Shown here: positions 27,277-35,480 of the stretch, one piece after another | Numbering within the stretch: the stretch's first letter is position 1 | Layout of the letters: each line of letters opens with the position of its first letter | DNA from: JAEUIG01 sp046349775 | GTDB lineage: Bacteria > Planctomycetota > Planctomycetia > Planctomycetales > Planctomycetaceae | Assembly: GCA_046349775.1 (NCBI GenBank) | Contig: JAXMBS010000009.1 | Span: 1 to 64,000, forward strand | Direction of reading: 5' to 3' | Length of the DNA: 64,000 bases | The notes under the pieces: model-generated | The model's database searches: none | What the model saw: the letters and a program-made list of their open reading frames with translations, nothing else | Told to the model about the DNA's origin: nothing | Program-made: the position numbers and the translations under genes

Positions 27277-28780
27277 TAGCAGCCCGTTGATCTGAGGCAC
27301 TTTCTGGTTCAGACCATGAGCAGCGTCGGTGCGGCGACACCGGAAGTGTGGGTCGCGCTGAAGTGGCGAAGGAGGTGAACGTCGTGCAGCGGAGCTCCAA
27401 GCAGCGCGAAGAACGACCACGCGGCGCCTCCGCAGCCCTGCATCCCACGCGGTTTCCCCACTCCCAACAGCTTCCACAGCACACGGCCCAGGTTGTGCGC
27501 CGCCGTCGCGATCAGGTACCGCTTCGTCACGTCCGCCAGACCCCTGAGCCAACTCCGACGCATCCCGCCCGTGTCACACACGTGGGCGAAGCTCCGCTCG
27601 CACAGTTCGCTCCGCCGACGCTGCAATTGCTTCCCCTTCTCCCGCTGCACACGCTGGCGATTCCCGTGCACCGACCGCTGGTGCTCCGGCGTCCGTTTGG
27701 TCCAGTGCCACTCGCTCTTGCGCCGGGGCTCCGGGATGTAGGTCCGCAGTCCCAGCGAATCACACAGCTCCAGCGCGTCGGCCGCGTGATATCCCTTGTC
27801 CGCCACCACTTCCTCGATGCTCTGCTCCGCTCCGATCGCCTGCAGATTTTCCTCCGCCTTGAGCACGCTGTCGACCAGCGTCTGCGTGTCGCGATGCGTC
27901 GTCGGCCGGATCTCAGCGGCCAGAATGAGATCGCTCTGGAGGTCCACCACGTGCTCGGCTTTATAGGCCAAGTGTGTGGTGCCGTCCTTCATCTGTGTGA
28001 TCGTCGCGTCCGGATCGGTGGGGCTGAACCACTCCTGGTTGGAGACCTTCTTGTCCTTGCGGCCCTTGTCGAACCGCCGGGCTTCGTCGTCGCTCGGCTC
28101 TTCATCTTTCGCGATGACCCCGTCCTCGCGCATCAGTCGGGTGACATAGGCCTTCCAGTTCTCACCCGTGTCGCGGCGGACGATCGACTTCATCGCGGCG
28201 TCCGCTTCGAGTGTGGTGGAGTCGACGCCCACCGTCTTGCCCGACAGCAGCTTTCTCTCGGCGGCCATCTTGAGCACGAACTGGAAGACTTCCTCGAACA
28301 CCTCAGGCGGAAGCCGGCGGCGGGTCAGCGACAGCGTGGAGTGATCGGGACTGTTCTCCTCCAGCGTCAGACCGAGGAACTGCCGGAGCGAAAGGCTGTC
28401 GGCGCAGCGCCAGGCGATGCCGCGCTGGGAGTCAATGCCTTCGAAGTAGCCGACCATCAGCATGCGGAAGTAGGTGCCGGGAGGGATCGAGCGCTGGCCG
28501 CGGGTCTCGACCTGCTCGTAGTACGGCTCGCAGCGGGCTTCGATCCAACGATCGAAGTGCGCTTCGGCAAGGAGCCGGTTGAGGGCCTGATAAAAGGGAT
28601 GCCCTTGGGATCTGGGCAGGTTGTCGGCCGTGATGAACAGTGCATCCTGCCGGTCCGTCTTCCGCCGTCCCATCGCCATCGTGTGACCTCCGTGACTGCC
28701 GTACCGGTCCAACCACAGCACGATAACAGTCACGTCAAGCGTCGACTGACGACGCCGCGGAATACTTCAACGGTCAGCTA
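27277..28780. mobile_element. IS1182-family insertion sequence, about 1.5 kb
   Basis: The 14-bp inverted repeats are TAGCAGCCCGTTGA at 27277-27290 and, on the minus strand, TAGCTGACCGTTGA at 28780-28767, with two mismatches. They flank one intact transposase. The outer TA of the right repeat coincides with the TA target of the adjacent IS630 element. Confidence 0.7.
27309..28679 (-). CDS. IS1182-family transposase
   Basis: An intact frame of about 457 residues from ATG 28679, which has GGAGG seven bases upstream. A start at 28733 is also open but has no site. The N-terminal domain (ITADNLPRSQGHPFYQALN; FDRWIEARCEPYYEQ) is typical. The DDE core includes KTVGVDSTTLEADAAM (first Asp), HVVDLQSDLILAAEI, EEVVADKGYHAADALEL (second Asp), and RRSELCERSFAHVCDTGGMR (Glu). 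The C-terminus ends with RYLIATAAHNLGRVLWKLLG. This is the only transposase in the window with no visible lesion, so the element may still be mobile. Long open frames on the opposite strand are shadows. Confidence 0.9.
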   Translation of the reverse strand: MAMGRRKTDRQDALFITADNLPRSQGHPFYQALNRLLAEAHFDRWIEARCEPYYEQVETRGQRSIPPGTYFRMLMVGYFEGIDSQRGIAWRCADSLSLRQFLGLTLEENSPDHSTLSLTRRRLPPEVFEEVFQFVLKMAAERKLLSGKTVGVDSTTLEADAAMKSIVRRDTGENWKAYVTRLMREDGVIAKDEEPSDDEARRFDKGRKDKKVSNQEWFSPTDPDATITQMKDGTTHLAYKAEHVVDLQSDLILAAEIRPTTHRDTQTLVDSVLKAEENLQAIGAEQSIEEVVADKGYHAADALELCDSLGLRTYIPEPRRKSEWHWTKRTPEHQRSVHGNRQRVQREKGKQLQRRRSELCERSFAHVCDTGGMRRSWLRGLADVTKRYLIATAAHNLGRVLWKLLGVGKPRGMQGCGGAAWSFFALLGAPLHDVHLLRHFSATHTSGVAAPTLLMV

Positions 28781-29959
28781 AATAGAACCTCCACCGAACC
28801 GGAGTGCCTTTCACGCGGCCACTTGAGCGAAGGTCCGACGCATCTCGATGAAGTAGGTCTTGTTCAGGGCGAACCAGGCATACGCCTGACGCACCAGTTC
28901 CTCCAGTGTCCGGCAGCGGTGATTTCGGGTCAGTGTCTCGTGCAGATGCCACCACACCCGCTCGATCGGATTCGTCTCCGGCGCGTACTTCGGCAGATAG
29001 TGCATACGGATTCGATGGCCCCAGCGGGCAAGGTATCGCTGGACCGCGCGGCTTTTGTGGAACGCCGCGTTGTCACAGATCACGTGAATCCGTTTCCAGC
29101 TCCGCAGTCGCCACCGCAGATCGTCCAGATGTGCCAGGAACAACTCCGCATTGCGACGCGCTTCGGGCTGGCTGACCAGCAACGTGCCGGTCCCCCAGAC
29201 CAGCGAGCCCGCCAGGTGGCACTTGCGGTTGTTCCCCGGCGTCTCAACGACAGCCTGTTCGCCGCGCCGCATCCACATCGCGCCGATCTTGGGATTGAGG
29301 TGCACGTCCACCTCGTCCTGGAACACCGCCACTTCCTCGCCGGGGAGCGTGGCCAGCAACTCCTGGATGTGCCGCAGTTTCTCAGCGTATTCGGGATCGG
29401 TCGGCCCGACGACCGGACGCGGCCGGCGCCACACGAAGCCCAGCCGGTGGAGTCCACGGCGCACGGTCTCCGCGCTGACCTTCCAGCCCGTCTCACGCAA
29501 CTGCAGCGACAGGCACGCGCACGACCAGCGGGTGCGGAAAAACCCGAAGTCCTGCGGCGTGCGTCGGGAGACCCAGTTCAGCACTTTCAGGAGCCAGGCG
29601 GGGATCGGAGCACCTGCGGACGGCTGTTCGACAATCGCGGTGACGCCGCCTGCGGCCCAGGCCCGGAGCGTGTCGGCGATCAAGTCGTTGCTGCAGAAGA
29701 GCGCCTCGCGGATGCGCTCTCAGGTCCAACCGGCGGCGCGCAGCAGGACGATGTGCGCGCGTCGGGCACTGCGGGAGTCCGTACCGGAGCGATAGGTCTT
29801 CAGAAGCCTCTTGCGTTCATCGGCCGTGAGTTCGATACTGCCGTCCATGGCTTGGCCTCGGGGGCTGTGATTGGTGGTACAACCACGCACCCTATGCCAA
29901 GCCTGCTTTGTTCACGAGATCAGCTTCCAGCGACACTCCGATTCCGGCGTGGAGCTATT
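28781..29959. mobile_element. IS630-family insertion sequence, about 1.18 kb
   Basis: The ends AATAG-AACCTCCACC (from 28781) and, on the minus strand, AATAGCTCCACGCC (from 29959) form imperfect inverted repeats. TA dinucleotides at 28779-28780 and 29960-29961 are the expected IS630 target duplication. The element sits exactly at the tip of the IS1182 right repeat. Confidence 0.75.
28811..29848 (-). pseudogene. IS630-family transposase with one in-frame UGA
   Basis: The frame from ATG 29848 encodes MDGSIELTADERKRLL and SARRAHIVLLRAAGWT, then UGA at 29722-29720 (codon 43), then ERIREALFCSNDLIADTLRAW and the rest without damage to 28811. The catalytic core is complete: VAVFQDEVDVHLNPKIG, IHVICDNAAFHKSRAV, and LPKYAPETNPIERVWWHLHE (the DDE triad). 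The UGA follows GWT, where Trp is expected in relatives (a TGG to TGA change). The 290-residue piece from 29683 lacks the N-terminal HTH. This is either recent inactivation or readthrough. Confidence 0.85.
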
Positions 29960-30071
29960 TAGTGCCTGATCAGCGGTGGGCACGATTCCGCGTCTCAAGG
30001 ACGTCCGAATTCAGAAAAGCGCAACCGCGATACAGATCAACACCGAGACATTCGCGGCATGACTCATCGAT

Positions 30072-30230
30072 ATGCGAGAACGCGATCGACCGGAAGCACG
30101 AATGCGTCGACTTGAATCGATCGAGGAACAGGCCCGATTCGGGGATCTCCCGATGCATCTGCAGAAAACGAATGCGGATACTGCACCACACGCGTTCCCG
30201 GATCGAATCTTGTCCCAAGTCCACGAATAG
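30072..30230 (+). CDS. Possible 52-residue charged small protein
   Basis: The ORF begins MRERDRPEARMRRLESIEEQ and ends FPDRILSQVHE. Its TAG stop is part of the AGGAGG ribosome site of the next gene, an arrangement seen in coupled genes. No good ribosome site precedes its own ATG and no family is recognised, so it may be chance. Confidence 0.25.
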   Translation: MRERDRPEARMRRLESIEEQARFGDLPMHLQKTNADTAPHAFPDRILSQVHE

Positions 30231-30239
30231 GAGGATTCT

Positions 30240-30932
30240 ATGTCAGTCCGACCGTTTGCAATCGCCGCGATCATGATGTTTCTGGTCCCGACGTTTGTCG
30301 TCGCTCAGCCGACTGCGATTCGAAGATCGGGTCCCACAGCTGCGGGTACGGTAGAACAGCGGGTTACGAAAGAAACGCGCGTAAGCTCCGATCAGACCGA
30401 ATCGGCAAAGGCCGTAAACGATCTCGCGGACACGCTCGGATGGGAAATCTCGGCGGCAGACACAGGTGTGCGGATCGAGCGCATCGTACAGAATTCACCG
30501 GTGGCGCGCGCGCATCTTCAGGAGCAGGATCAAATCCTGAAGGTCGGTGGCGAAAACGTCAAGACGACCGCTCGGATCACCACACTCCTGCAGGAACGCC
30601 GCAAGGCCGGCGAGCAACAGATCGACATCGTTGTGATTCGCGACGGGAAGGAGTTGAGCTACCTGCTTGATCTCGACGCGATCGACTCCGTCTCACAAGC
30701 GTCTGAAACGCGGCAGGTTGTAGTGACCGATGCCGATTTGGCGCAGATGATTCTCCAGCTTCAAGTCCAGATTCAAAAGCAGCAGGAACAACTGAACGCG
30801 GTCTTGGTTGAGTTGCAGAATCTGCGACTCCAAGTCGTGGTTACTCCAACTGCCGAAGGTCCGGCCACGGGAACACAAGTCCGTACCACAACAACTGTTC
30901 CTGAACCGCGTCTCACACCCGCTAATCCGTAG
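30240..30932 (+). CDS. Exported single-PDZ-domain protein with coiled coil
   Basis: ATG 30240 follows AGGAGG. A 230-residue protein: signal peptide 1-22 (IAAIMMFLVPTFVVAQ), a linker, and a PDZ domain about 62-135 (LGWEISAADTGVRIERIVQN; LQEQDQILKVGGENVKT; LLQERRKAG). A Gln-rich coiled coil about 165-200 (ILQLQVQIQKQQEQLNAVLV) and a Pro/Thr-rich tail follow. There is no protease domain. It is one of three PDZ-plus-tail proteins in this region, perhaps adaptors binding C-termini of envelope proteins. The promoter is unclear. The IS630 insertion 280 bp upstream may have separated it from its original control region. Confidence 0.75.
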   Translation: MSVRPFAIAAIMMFLVPTFVVAQPTAIRRSGPTAAGTVEQRVTKETRVSSDQTESAKAVNDLADTLGWEISAADTGVRIERIVQNSPVARAHLQEQDQILKVGGENVKTTARITTLLQERRKAGEQQIDIVVIRDGKELSYLLDLDAIDSVSQASETRQVVVTDADLAQMILQLQVQIQKQQEQLNAVLVELQNLRLQVVVTPTAEGPATGTQVRTTTTVPEPRLTPANP

Positions 30933-30991
30933 GAAACAAAGTCGAGCAACAGCAAATGGCGGTGCGCGCCAATTCGAATTTACTTCGAGGC

Positions 30992-31021
30992 CGACCGCCG
31001 CATTCCACAATGCGGCGGTCG
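30992..31021. terminator. Perfect 13-bp hairpin between convergent genes
   Basis: CGACCGCCGCATT (30992-31004), loop CCAC, and AATGCGGCGGTCG (31009-31021) lie between the PDZ gene (ends 30932) and the leftward kinase (ends 31034). There is no T-run. Probably a bidirectional terminator. Confidence 0.6.
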
Positions 31022-31033
31022 CTGCCGATAGTC

Positions 31034-33493
31034 TCAGGTCAATCGATCCGAGCAAGGCAGTGATTCGAGGAGTTCCTTCAAAGCTGTCACACTCACCGGC
31101 TTTACCAGGTGCGCGACGAAACCCGCCTCACGCGTACGACGTCGATCGGCTTCCCCGCCGTAGCCTGTCAATGCGACGAGCGGAATGTCCTGGGTGAGTT
31201 GGGAAGTACGGAGGCTCCTGGCAAGTTCGTAGCCGTCCATACCTGACATGGCGATGTCCGAAATTACGACGTGCGGTTGTGCGGATTGAATCAGTGCGAG
31301 CGCACTGGGGGCGTCGTATGCGACAAGGACCTCCTGGTTGAGAGTCTCGAGGAGTCTGCACAACACCGACGCGGAGACTCGCGTGTCGTCAACGACGACG
31401 ACTCGCCGACGCGGGACGACGGATCGAACTTCGTGCGATGGAAGCGTGCGGACGGGCGGCACAGATGAGATGGTCGTTTTCGGCAACCGGACTGTGAAAC
31501 TTGCACCGCAGCCGGAAGCCCCGCTGCTCGCTTCAACGGTGCCGTTGTGCAATTCGACAAAACCGCGCGCGACCGAAAGACCGAGCCGCATCCCGTGCTG
31601 TGTCTTCGCTTGCTCGCCATAGGAGACCGATTCAAAGACCTTTGGGAGCAATTCCGCAGGAATGTTGGGGCCATTGTCGCTGACGCAAACGACGGCCGCG
31701 GATCCTTCATCTGCTGCACTCAGTCGTATTTGAACTGGAGTGGAGGTGCGCTCCGCAGCATAGACGAGCAGATTCGAGACAATCCGGGCGATCAGCGAAG
31801 GATCGCATTCCATCTGGAGCGGTTCGGTGGGAGACTTAGTTCCAACTGCCGCCCTCCCCCGTGGAGCAGTGGACGAACAGTTTCCGCAGCGGCGCGACGA
31901 CGGAGCAGAGATCGCCGAACTCCTCCTGAGATCAATCTTGCCGCGCAGCGATGCGGGACAAGTCGAGCAAATCCGCCGCCAGCCGGACGAGGTGCTGGAC
32001 CTGAGTCTCCATGATCGCCACGAGACTTTGAAGTGCTGGCGGCACATTGTCTGAAAGCTGCATGATCCCAGTTGCATTCGACAATGGAGCAAGCCGGTTC
32101 CGCAATTCGTGAGCCAGTACTGCGGTGAATTCATCGCGGCGCTCGTCCTCCTTCTGTAGCTGCCCAATGACCTGGACAAGATCGATGCAATCCGACGCAT
32201 GGCGGCCGCAAAGATCGAGCAGCCTTGCTTCGCGATCCGAAGGTCGATGACGTCGGGTAAAGCCGAGCGTCAGTACTCCGATCGGTTGTCCTGCGCGAGT
32301 CGTCAACGGCGTACAGTGCACTGCGCCAATTCCCACTCCCGCTGATCCTTCGCGATTGCTCTCTAGAACCGGATCACCTGCAATGTCCTCGATGATGATG
32401 CGCCTTCGCTCTTGAATACATTGCCAGCACGCGCTAGCTGCGCGTCCATCACGGTCCTGTTCAGACAAAAGTCCCCCTCCGACCCCGACGCTGGCCACGA
32501 CAACCAGGCGGTCCTGCTGCGGATCATGTACTGAGATCAGACCGTCCGCTGTGTCGCTGATGGTGCAAGCGGTCTGCAGGATCTCCAGGAGGACTGCTTC
32601 GAGAGTCGGTGTCTCACGGCACTGCAGGTTTACCTGCTGCGTCGCAACCACATCGGCTGAGCGTTCGGGCTTTAAATCCTGAATAGCACGTTGTTCTGCT
32701 GCCGGGGTCGGATGTCGATGAACGGTCCGAACAGCCTCGACGACGCCGGTTAAACTCCCGGCTTCATCGCGAAGCGGCGCGACGGTCAGCAGCACCCGAA
32801 CCCGCCGACCGTATTTGTCGATCCGCCATGCGTTGTACGGTGCAATTTCCTCACCCCGCCGAACTCGTTCGAGTATGGAAATCTCGTTTTCACGCAACTC
32901 TGCGGGAATGATGAGCGTCATAGTGTGGCCAACGGCCTCTGCAGAGGTGTATCCAAACAGCCGCTCTGCTTGCGCGTTCCAAGTGTGGATGCGACCTTCA
33001 AGGTCTCTGCAGATGATTGCGTCATCAGACGATGCGGCGATCGCATCTGAGTTGCGTTTTGTCCCTCCTACCGAAGTCTGGTCGTCGAGCTCCTCAAGGA
33101 CACAGATCGTCCCGATCCGATCCGCCGTTGAACCGCCACGGATGTGCTTTCACCACAAATGCGATCGGACGCCCGCCGGGGCCGACAGCGGCCGCGAACA
33201 ATAGCCCTCCCCGGATTGTAACTGCGCCTGCACCATCGCCGAAGCGGCAAACCCACTTTGCTGTCCATCTAATTCCGTGATGTGGCATTCTGAGAACAAC
33301 ACACTGAGGTGTTCGCGCGCATTCACGGGCGCGCCCCCACAACTCGACCGCAAGGTCGTTAGAACTCCACGACACAACCACGCATCGCACACGTAAGCCA
33401 CGTGCGGAATGTGTCGGAGGACGGCGTGCCAATTGTCCGCATCTGAGAACAAATCGCGAGTTGCGAGGCCAGTTGCCGTGTCGGCGTGTGCAT
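31034..33493 (-). pseudogene. PAS-GAF hybrid histidine kinase, about four frameshifts
   Basis: Text can be followed leftward from ATG 33493 across frames: an N-terminal sensor (SDADNWHAVLRHIPHVAYV; FSECHITELDGQQSGFAAS), then a PAS domain (AIAASSDDAIICRDLEGRIH; WNAQAERLFGYTSAEAVG). A GAF-like domain (LLEILQTACTISDTADGLIS; HCTPLTTRAGQPIGVLTLG) and HisKA (FTAVLAHELRNRLAPLSNA) come next. After a shift near 31940 follow the ATPase (IARIVSNLLVYAAERT; VCVSDNGPNIPAEL; GMRLGLSVARGFVE) and the receiver (RVVVVDDTRVSASVL; VVISDIAMSGMDGYELA; LVKPVSVTALKELL). Shifts lie near 33440, 33190, 33110 and 31940. The N-box Asn pair is altered (LLVYAAE for LLxNAxK), so the ATPase may have been weak even before decay. 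It was a soluble sensor. Confidence 0.8.
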
Positions 33494-34080
33494 GTCGCTT
33501 TCGCAGGAAGAGTTAACTGCCGGGACGCGCGGGCGTATGAGTGCCAATCGAGTGACGCCGAGCGTCGCCGACAGCGTCAAGCGGCCCGGTTGGTGTACCG
33601 CGATTGTATTCGGACGTGAGCACCAGGAAGAGGCCGGGAGATTGCCGATTCATGGAACAATCGTCGCCGTCGGAGCGTGAATGATCGTCAACAAGCGCCA
33701 CATGCGATGTGGCAACTCGCGTGGAGCCCTTTTTCAAGACTTCAGCACCAGTGTGTGGAGGACTGTGCGGTGCTTGCCGTTGTGTGGGACGGGGGCATTG
33801 AACGCGGGTTCAAGACTCTCATCCAACGGACGACGAGTGGGGCTGACGTGCCCAAAAGCGTGGGGACAGTGCAGCGACGCAATTGGAGCAGGATTTCGCG
33901 TGGTGATCTTTTGGCAGGCAGGAGCGCATTCTGCATCCAAATCGACCACTCCGACCGGTTTCTCAGGGTGATCCCACCAGAGACCTTCGGGCCTGCCGTG
34001 AGTTGTAAGTCTGCGGGAAGACAGTGCGGGTTATCGCAATCCCCCAATGTCGGTGCCCGAAACTCTTCGTCCACCGATTC
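33494..34080. other. Intergenic, no gene seen
   Basis: Frames on both strands (for example 33677-34105) look like shadows and have no motif. The right edge carries the sigma54-type promoter of the Crp/Fnr gene. Confidence 0.5.
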
Positions 34081-34096
34081 CGGCACGCGGCATGCA
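34081..34096 (+). promoter_or_regulatory. Sigma54 promoter candidate for the Crp/Fnr gene
   Basis: CGGCACGCGGCATGCA has exact spacing and two mismatches, with CGGCACG nearly perfect at -24. The predicted start near 34107 leaves about 32 nt before the start codon. Confidence 0.65.
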
Positions 34097-34138
34097 ACAG
34101 CCTGATGCCGTCACGGACTCCTCAAGAAAGGATTGCGT

Positions 34139-34870
34139 GTGCCGAATAATGGACGAATCCAGAATCGCATGCTGGGTTGTCTCAGCGAGTGCGAATACAT
34201 GCTCTTGATGCCACATCTGGAACGCGTGACGCTGTCGCGTGACGCGTTACTCGCAGAACCCGGGGCGTCCGTCGAATATGCATATTTCCCCGTGGGCTGC
34301 GTGCTCTCCCTGATTGTGGTGCTTGACAATGGAGTGAGCGTGGAAGCCGGTACTGCCGGGAATGAGGGGATGGTCTATATCGGTGTCTTTGCTGGTCAAT
34401 CGACCTCGCCATTTCGGATCGTGCCGCAGAGTCCCGGGGACTGTTTGAGGATCCCACAATCGGCCCTGGAGAAAGCGCTGGACGCCATTCCCAGGTTGCG
34501 AGTAGTCTTGCAACGCTACTGCTTAGTGCTGCTCTTGCAGTCAACGCAGAACGCGGCGTGCAATCTACGACATAGTACGGAGCAACGACTGGCTCGCTGG
34601 TTGCTTGTGTCTGCAGACCGGGCCGCCGGGAGTCAACTCGCTCTGACGCAGGATTCGCTGTCCGTCCTGCTTGGCGTACGGCGCCAGAGCATCAATATCG
34701 CTATCGGCACACTGCATCGTGCGGGGTTGATCAGCTACCGCCGCGGAAGCATCAGCATCGTCGATCGGGCAGGTCTCGAGGCCGTTGCTTGCGAGTGCTA
34801 CCGGACTAACGCGAAGACGTTTGATCGGGTGATGGAATTGGATTGTGCCGACGGCGTGCGCGTCGTCTGA
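34139..34870 (+). CDS. Crp/Fnr family transcriptional regulator
   Basis: I chose GTG 34139 because AAAGGA lies six bases upstream. The longer TTG start at 34133 overlaps that site. The 243-residue protein has a cyclic-nucleotide-binding-type beta roll (about 20-130: LSECEYMLLMPHLERVTLSR; AEPGASVEYAYFPVGCVLSL; GNEGMVYIGVFAG). A dimer helix and a Crp-type winged HTH follow (RLARWLLVSADRAAG; LTQDSLSVLLGVRRQSINIA; LHRAGLISYRRGSISIVDR). The FPxxxxxSL and G-EGM motifs place it in the stress-type Crp subgroup. No Fe-S cysteines of Fnr type are evident. It would link the local sigma54 signal to a wider regulon. Targets are unknown. Confidence 0.9.
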   Translation: MPNNGRIQNRMLGCLSECEYMLLMPHLERVTLSRDALLAEPGASVEYAYFPVGCVLSLIVVLDNGVSVEAGTAGNEGMVYIGVFAGQSTSPFRIVPQSPGDCLRIPQSALEKALDAIPRLRVVLQRYCLVLLLQSTQNAACNLRHSTEQRLARWLLVSADRAAGSQLALTQDSLSVLLGVRRQSINIAIGTLHRAGLISYRRGSISIVDRAGLEAVACECYRTNAKTFDRVMELDCADGVRVV

Positions 34871-35386
34871 GATCGACATGCGTTCGAGCATTCAAGCGGC
34901 GAGGAATCGCGTGCTGTCCGAAGACGGTGCTCGCTGCGGTCGCTCCCCTGGCAATCAGGATCAGGCTGACAAGCCGTGCCTGACAGTTGTGAGTACGTGA
35001 ATGCTGACCGAATGTCGCGAAGCCGATGGCCAGCTCGTCTGTTGATTTCGGCGCAGTGGTGAACGCCAACAAGACCATGAATCGCATGAGTCGCTCGGGC
35101 ACCGCATCCCCGGCGTGCATTCAGAGACAACAGCCTGGCCCGTCGGAAGGACCTCGCCAATTCCTAGCTCACGATGTGTACTGGGCGAAATACGGCTGAT
35201 CGCTGATCAAACATCGGGGATGTTTGGCGTACGCAGGGAAATCGCCGTCTAGGGCCCGGCGTCGTTAATTCGCTGGATGAGCCGTCCACCAAACGTCGCC
35301 GGTCGGCGAGGGCATGTTAACCGAAGCAACGAAGCCGCTTGAGGTTGCGCCTACAAGGAACGTGCATCGATGTTGAGGCTTCGAGT
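34871..35386. other. Intergenic, no gene seen
   Basis: Short frames only. No hairpin of note directly after the Crp/Fnr gene. Confidence 0.5.
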
Positions 35387-35402
35387 TGGCATGTCACTTG
35401 CG
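35387..35402 (+). promoter_or_regulatory. Sigma54 promoter candidate for the large PDZ gene
   Basis: TGGCATGTCACTTGCG has exact GG-N10-GC spacing and two mismatches. The predicted start near 35413 leaves about 68 nt to the ATG at 35481 and excludes the longer in-frame start at 35370. Confidence 0.65.
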
Positions 35403-35480
35403 TCTCGCTCGACTATCGAAGTTTCCAGCATCGGCGACGGCGGTCCACCGGGCGTCGCTCCCACCAAAGGAGATTGTCAA

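Noticed and set aside
1764..29722. Alternative genetic code with UGA as Trp
   Set aside because: UGA serves as the normal stop of several intact genes here (for example DUF3309, ending at 4191, and the heme oxygenase), and UAG also appears at a Trp site, so recoding of UGA does not explain the pattern.
27348..29962. Plus-strand ORFs of 477 and 379 codons
   Set aside because: Antisense to the IS1182 and IS630 transposases; no start signals or recognisable domains.
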